Source of the DNA: Prosthecobacter dejongeii
Lineage (GTDB): Bacteria > Verrucomicrobiota > Verrucomicrobiia > Verrucomicrobiales > Verrucomicrobiaceae
Length of the DNA: 64,000 nt
NCBI RefSeq assembly: GCF_014203045.1
Contig: NZ_JACHIF010000006.1
Coordinates: 62,001-126,000 of the forward strand
Direction of reading: 5' to 3'
The notes below the pieces were generated by a model. It had not been told where the DNA came from. It saw nothing but the letters and a program-made list of their open reading frames with translations, and ran no database searches. Positions 62,501 through 64,000 of this stretch are shown one piece after another. The position numbers and the translations under genes were made by a program. Every line of letters starts with the position of its first letter. The first letter of the stretch is position 1.

Positions 62501-63431
62501 GGTGAACCGCGCGGGCGGCACGGTGAACCTCGCGGGCACGCTGGACAATACCGGAAAAACGCTGGCGCTGAATGCGGCCACCGGGTCCTGGAACATCCTC
62601 TCCGCTGGCAAAATCCTGGGTGGTGCAGTGACCACCGCGGATGGTTCCCTGCTGACGGTGGCCAAAAATGCGGTGGCCACCCTGGAGTCGGTGAACCTTC
62701 AGGGCACCGTGCAGGTGACGGAGGGCCAGTTGAGCCTCCATGGGGACTGGGTGAACAACGGCACCATCAATGCCACCGACAGCCGACTCGACTTCGGCGG
62801 TGAGTTCCGTCTCAGCGAGCTCGGCGTGATCAACCGCACGGGTGGTACACGTGCCATCACAGGCATCCTGGACAATACGGGCTTCACCTTTGTGCCGGAT
62901 ACTCCGGGGGCACCCTGGATCTTCCAGGGCGGCACGCTGAAAGGCGGCAGTCTGGCCAGCGCCGGGCCTCTGCTGACATCGAACAACTTCGACTGGACTC
63001 TCGATGGCGTCACCCTGGCCACGAACATCAACCAGCAAAGTGGCTTCCTGAAGGTGACGAACGGCCTATCCATGGGCAGCCACACGCTGACGCTGAACTC
63101 CAGCACGGTTTATTTTAACGGCACTCAGACGATCGCCGGAACAGGGGCGCGCATCATCCTGGCTGGGTCCATCTTCTCGGGCTCCTCGCTCAATGCCTAC
63201 CCGGCAGATGTGTTCAATCCGGCACCGTCCACACTCACCTTCGGTGCAGGGCTCACCGTGGTGAGCCAAACCACCAGTTACCTCTACGGTTACTCGCCGC
63301 AGCAGGCCATCCTGAACCTCGGCACCATCCGTGCGGAGGTGGCCGATACCTTCTTTTACATCAGCGGTGCCTTTACCAACCAGGGTCAGCTTCAGCAAGT
63401 CAATGGTGGTCAGATCGTGATTCAACCCTGA
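56565..63431 (+). CDS. Giant exported dockerin-containing beta-repeat protein
   Basis: This 2288-residue protein has a signal peptide (GILSCSMILAQAES). Right after it comes a dockerin-like pair of calcium loops, DLDKDGVFTAHD at 36-47 and DLNQDGVINDAD at 70-81. A Big-like domain and carboxypeptidase-regulatory-like module (GVTVTVDGAEETLR) come next. Thrombospondin-3-like calcium repeats (DLDGDGLSNLAE, DTDNDGIPDGTEI) lie near 810-840. LVIVD-like propeller repeats follow (about 860-1190), then a long run of beta-helix repeats such as GTLDNTGKTLALNAATGSW and GDWVNNGTINATDSRLDF (about 1390-2285). No transmembrane anchor is seen. The gene directly downstream, 15 bp away, starts with a cohesin-like domain, so the two are probably cotranscribed. 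Confidence 0.85.
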   Translation: MHAWTLLYARVASLFCVGILSCSMILAQAESDSLGDLDKDGVFTAHDLARLVGHTAGTSLLAETLLPFADLNQDGVINDADHGELVKLILETATPQSLPLAHVRSASPHNGAGGVAVTRETILYFSMPLALNAVLDTTQFYAEFGGRKILARVEISSDKKKATLFYQEPLPSNARIHVTFAPTGLNDLIGRPVDADGDGTSGGSYTTSFDTLSITGLAGTAITGRVLASELGAGGADVPLQGVTVTVDGAEETLRAITDAQGNFTLTPCPAGSFFVHVDGRTALVSNYPSGDYYPNVGKRWDALAGRMDNLSGNSDDTARGTIYLPKIIAGSLSAVSQMQDTPIDFPPSVLAEYPKLEGTELLVPANSLFADDGTRGGQVGLAPVDPNRLPSPLPPGLELPMVITIQTDGASNFDTPVPVCFPNLPDPVTGQKLPPGAKSALFSFNHDTGEWEVVGPMTVTEDGNFVKTDDGVGVLQPGWHGTNPSAGSGGPADPGSPPGQPNGPSVGSPGAPDLPPCGPGFKDPQDLQEVQQMIAANATNAGMGIGGRLIKMLGDIPRGAKELFKFGKGARKEFQEMDKMVADAHAYRLYLEALRDFYVEYADGIGPGRPQPPCAPAVQSARGKRTSGASIMAGSGNAQVDSLVMSYEALAASMLAHYQIEQQIQDIYAGKPEGYMPTVQQQVIITAAKAQLNAHLGGLSAHEFYEPLWAQLRQKLATVTTTGIFPIRQPESAFFVLVREDNGQVVQRGRTSSAGALPNLILAPETDFVVRFFYPSTLAVAETSFTSGPTGSQSTLLFPGISAANGATVDLDGDGLSNLAESVIGTNAAQADTDNDGIPDGTEIRQGSDPASGLAASTGIVASVPTSGPAVDVASSNNLVVTANGAAGISIFNVATGLNPTRVADLDTLGEASSVAISGTTAVVADGLTGLVLVDLSVLNNVRIAAQVNLGNGQHSAQVVTVSGPTAYVAMSHGTIVAVDLVSRTVLERIPLPVTSVIYDLAVWREHLYVLQQGRVTCINLTNLGVGAVIPLVDQSITGWRPRLFAGEGTLYAVHSRGFHLLDTAASESNPPVLQNFLTSQVAWKQLVSNGSGLALVAVGPNSPLSDPHDVDAYQLGNDGRQPVFSTTFLTPGVATALSIFNGIAYVADAASGLQVMAYQAFDTLGQAPTAALSSNFTLDQTAGTGVAESGKLMRLSAVVADDVQVRNVEFFVDGALVSVDGNYPFEHRFLTPKATAQRTQFKVRARATDTGGNATLTREFVVTLVPDTTPPVVTRVGPSGLTGKVTSALAFMSEALDPATVNETTFLVTEAGPDDVFGSGDDVPVTASAVTFRPEIQAASFTVTGELPPGVYQAVLTTGVKDLSNNALAADRTWQFSVEGDPVFWTGGSSGNWNNAANWNTGEVPGPNDLVVINGPPELEVNLGGSYVQARVITTQGGARLVVAENSAVALAGVILGSDLFVGELSNVTVIGGLRLENANLVFQDQTGANTRYFTCYGSATAVSGNGEIVFGTGGQIYADIQGILEAGITVRTRGDAFIATQSFLNSVVNQGTLMTDAAGAHLRLSNLNNQGSISTALGRISLVHTWVNNGTLQVSAAGRLDFGEGGYAFPLSAIGTLNRTGGRVVISGYMDLENGTLALNTTTGNWELLDGEIQNGNLTTADGATLVVDGIFNSRLLNVDIQGLVTVQSGAQLTLMDDWANHGTINGTNSVIRLEGEFRLNEIGNYTGTGNSVEITGILDNVGQTLMLDALPNFVRIGSSGTIKGGIISGSAPVNVPAGADWKLDGVTVNQDLLIGSSAVLYVTHGLVLNNADIIAGSTGPGGHYSTPYFYFYGTQSVSGNGAFQFDGGAGFRGLEISTNDGSFDGGLDPGVLTFEPSISFHLGHYAGLRAYGQTAHFIFKGSLTANVPIPPEINYATAVYMTGRFTNEGSLTATAGHLYFQGYADQNWTNLGTVNLSGSGILTMGGDFTLAQLGTVNRAGGTVNLAGTLDNTGKTLALNAATGSWNILSAGKILGGAVTTADGSLLTVAKNAVATLESVNLQGTVQVTEGQLSLHGDWVNNGTINATDSRLDFGGEFRLSELGVINRTGGTRAITGILDNTGFTFVPDTPGAPWIFQGGTLKGGSLASAGPLLTSNNFDWTLDGVTLATNINQQSGFLKVTNGLSMGSHTLTLNSSTVYFNGTQTIAGTGARIILAGSIFSGSSLNAYPADVFNPAPSTLTFGAGLTVVSQTTSYLYGYSPQQAILNLGTIRAEVADTFFYISGAFTNQGQLQQVNGGQIVIQP

Positions 63432-63446
63432 GCCCTTTTTGTCGTC

Positions 63447-64000
63447 ATGAAATCTGTCTTATTGTTTCTCGGCGTCATCGCCTCGTCTTTTGTGGGGCTT
63501 CAGGCCGCCACCTCAGTCGGCATCCTGGAGCCGGAACCTGCCGGGGCCAAAAACAGCCGCGTGCCTATCACCCTCACCTCGACGCTGCCGGATAGCGTGG
63601 TGGCCCTTCAGGCCGATGTGCAGTTCAATGCTTCCCTCTACACCGTTAGCGATGCCGAGGCTGTGCTGCAGCCTGCCGGAGTGAAGGTGGAATCCGCCGA
63701 GATCTCGCCGGGCCGCATGCGCGTGGTGGTGTATCACCGCAACAGCCAGGCAATGGGCGGCAACGTGCTTTTTGCCGTGCCACTGACGGCGAAGAATGGC
63801 GTGGTCTCCAATGATCCCATCCTGCTTACCGATCTCATCGTCGCGGGCCAGGGGGGCAATGCAGTGACGGCAGGCATCCTGCCGCGTGTGCGGCTCACGG
63901 GCCTGCGCGATGGGCAGAAGGTGAATGGTCGTCTGGGCATTGAGCTGACATCCACCGCCAGTGCCACGGACAGTGAGATCAGTTACGTGGAGTACTACGT
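63447..64000 (+). CDS. Exported cohesin-like protein, partial
   Basis: The gene runs off the window after 184 codons. It begins with a signal peptide (LLFLGVIASSFVGLQA). The mature start, SRVPITLTSTLPDSVVALQA, continues DVQFNASLYTVSDAEAV and SPGRMRVVVYHRNSQAM, then VLFAVPLTAK. This pattern of a nine-strand jelly roll with an initial VPITLTS strand is typical of cohesin domains, which bind dockerins. The upstream gene encodes a dockerin-like module, making a binding pair plausible (inference). After about residue 145 the sequence turns into an Ig-like segment. The rest cannot be judged. Confidence 0.7.
   Translation, partial: MKSVLLFLGVIASSFVGLQAATSVGILEPEPAGAKNSRVPITLTSTLPDSVVALQADVQFNASLYTVSDAEAVLQPAGVKVESAEISPGRMRVVVYHRNSQAMGGNVLFAVPLTAKNGVVSNDPILLTDLIVAGQGGNAVTAGILPRVRLTGLRDGQKVNGRLGIELTSTASATDSEISYVEYY

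Overview
The window looks like chromosome from a verrucomicrobial bacterium, probably near Verrucomicrobium/Prosthecobacter. This is inferred from gene content, not from any search. The clues are moderately high GC, very large secreted beta-strand-repeat proteins, a PEP-CTERM anchored autotransporter-repeat protein, dockerin/cohesin-like modules, delta-60 repeat proteins and a RegB/RegA redox system. I saw no rRNA, tRNA or CRISPR array.

Layout. 0-3.4 kb is an accessory patch: an unrecognised Cys/His protein, a YhcG/DUF1016 PD-(D/E)xK nuclease carrying two intragenic palindromes, and a Fic-family gene whose catalytic core has been cleanly removed. A sugar-nucleotidyltransferase follows on the plus strand. 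4.5-13.3 kb is one long minus-strand run that reads as a copper/redox respiration locus. In transcription order it holds a Cys-rich secreted protein, a multicopper oxidase fused to a CopB-like barrel, two small exported CC-x2-C proteins, an HMA-MauE membrane protein, the RegB/RegA pair, and two cytochrome bd-like membrane subunits that each carry a c-type heme site. A class II cytochrome c precedes it, separated by a strong terminator. 14-18 kb is a PEP-CTERM beta-repeat protein. 18-34.6 kb is mostly housekeeping: a SNF2 helicase, an AraC regulator, Maf, a DUF903-like lipoprotein, a methyltransferase, RecG, an HDAC-like deacetylase, an orphan AbrB antitoxin, BioA, an M3 peptidase, a YHYH protein and SelO. 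34.7-39.5 kb has a lipocalin, gene debris, ClpB and a small membrane protein. 39.5-64 kb is dominated by giant exported proteins (delta-60, subtilisin, dockerin/beta-helix, cohesin-like), with an acyl-esterase-like hydrolase, aspartate kinase and a NosR-like flavoprotein between them.

The most striking feature is a set of palindromic elements living inside genes. RecG and ClpB each contain a complete RAYT (REP-associated Y1 transposase) in frame, with the HUH motif and the YI-x2-NP tyrosine intact. Each is bounded by inverted, double-hairpin REP-like ends beginning GGAG (RecG) or GTAG (ClpB). The two transposases and their ends belong to different families, and both sit in linkers where the host protein could tolerate them. 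Without the inserts the hosts would be about 691 and 851 residues, normal for RecG and ClpB. Between bioA and the M3 peptidase lies a four-copy cluster of GTAG-bounded REPIN-like units, and the YhcG gene carries two copies of another palindrome that are translated in frame. Together these suggest a lineage in which REP/RAYT elements have adapted to persist inside reading frames.
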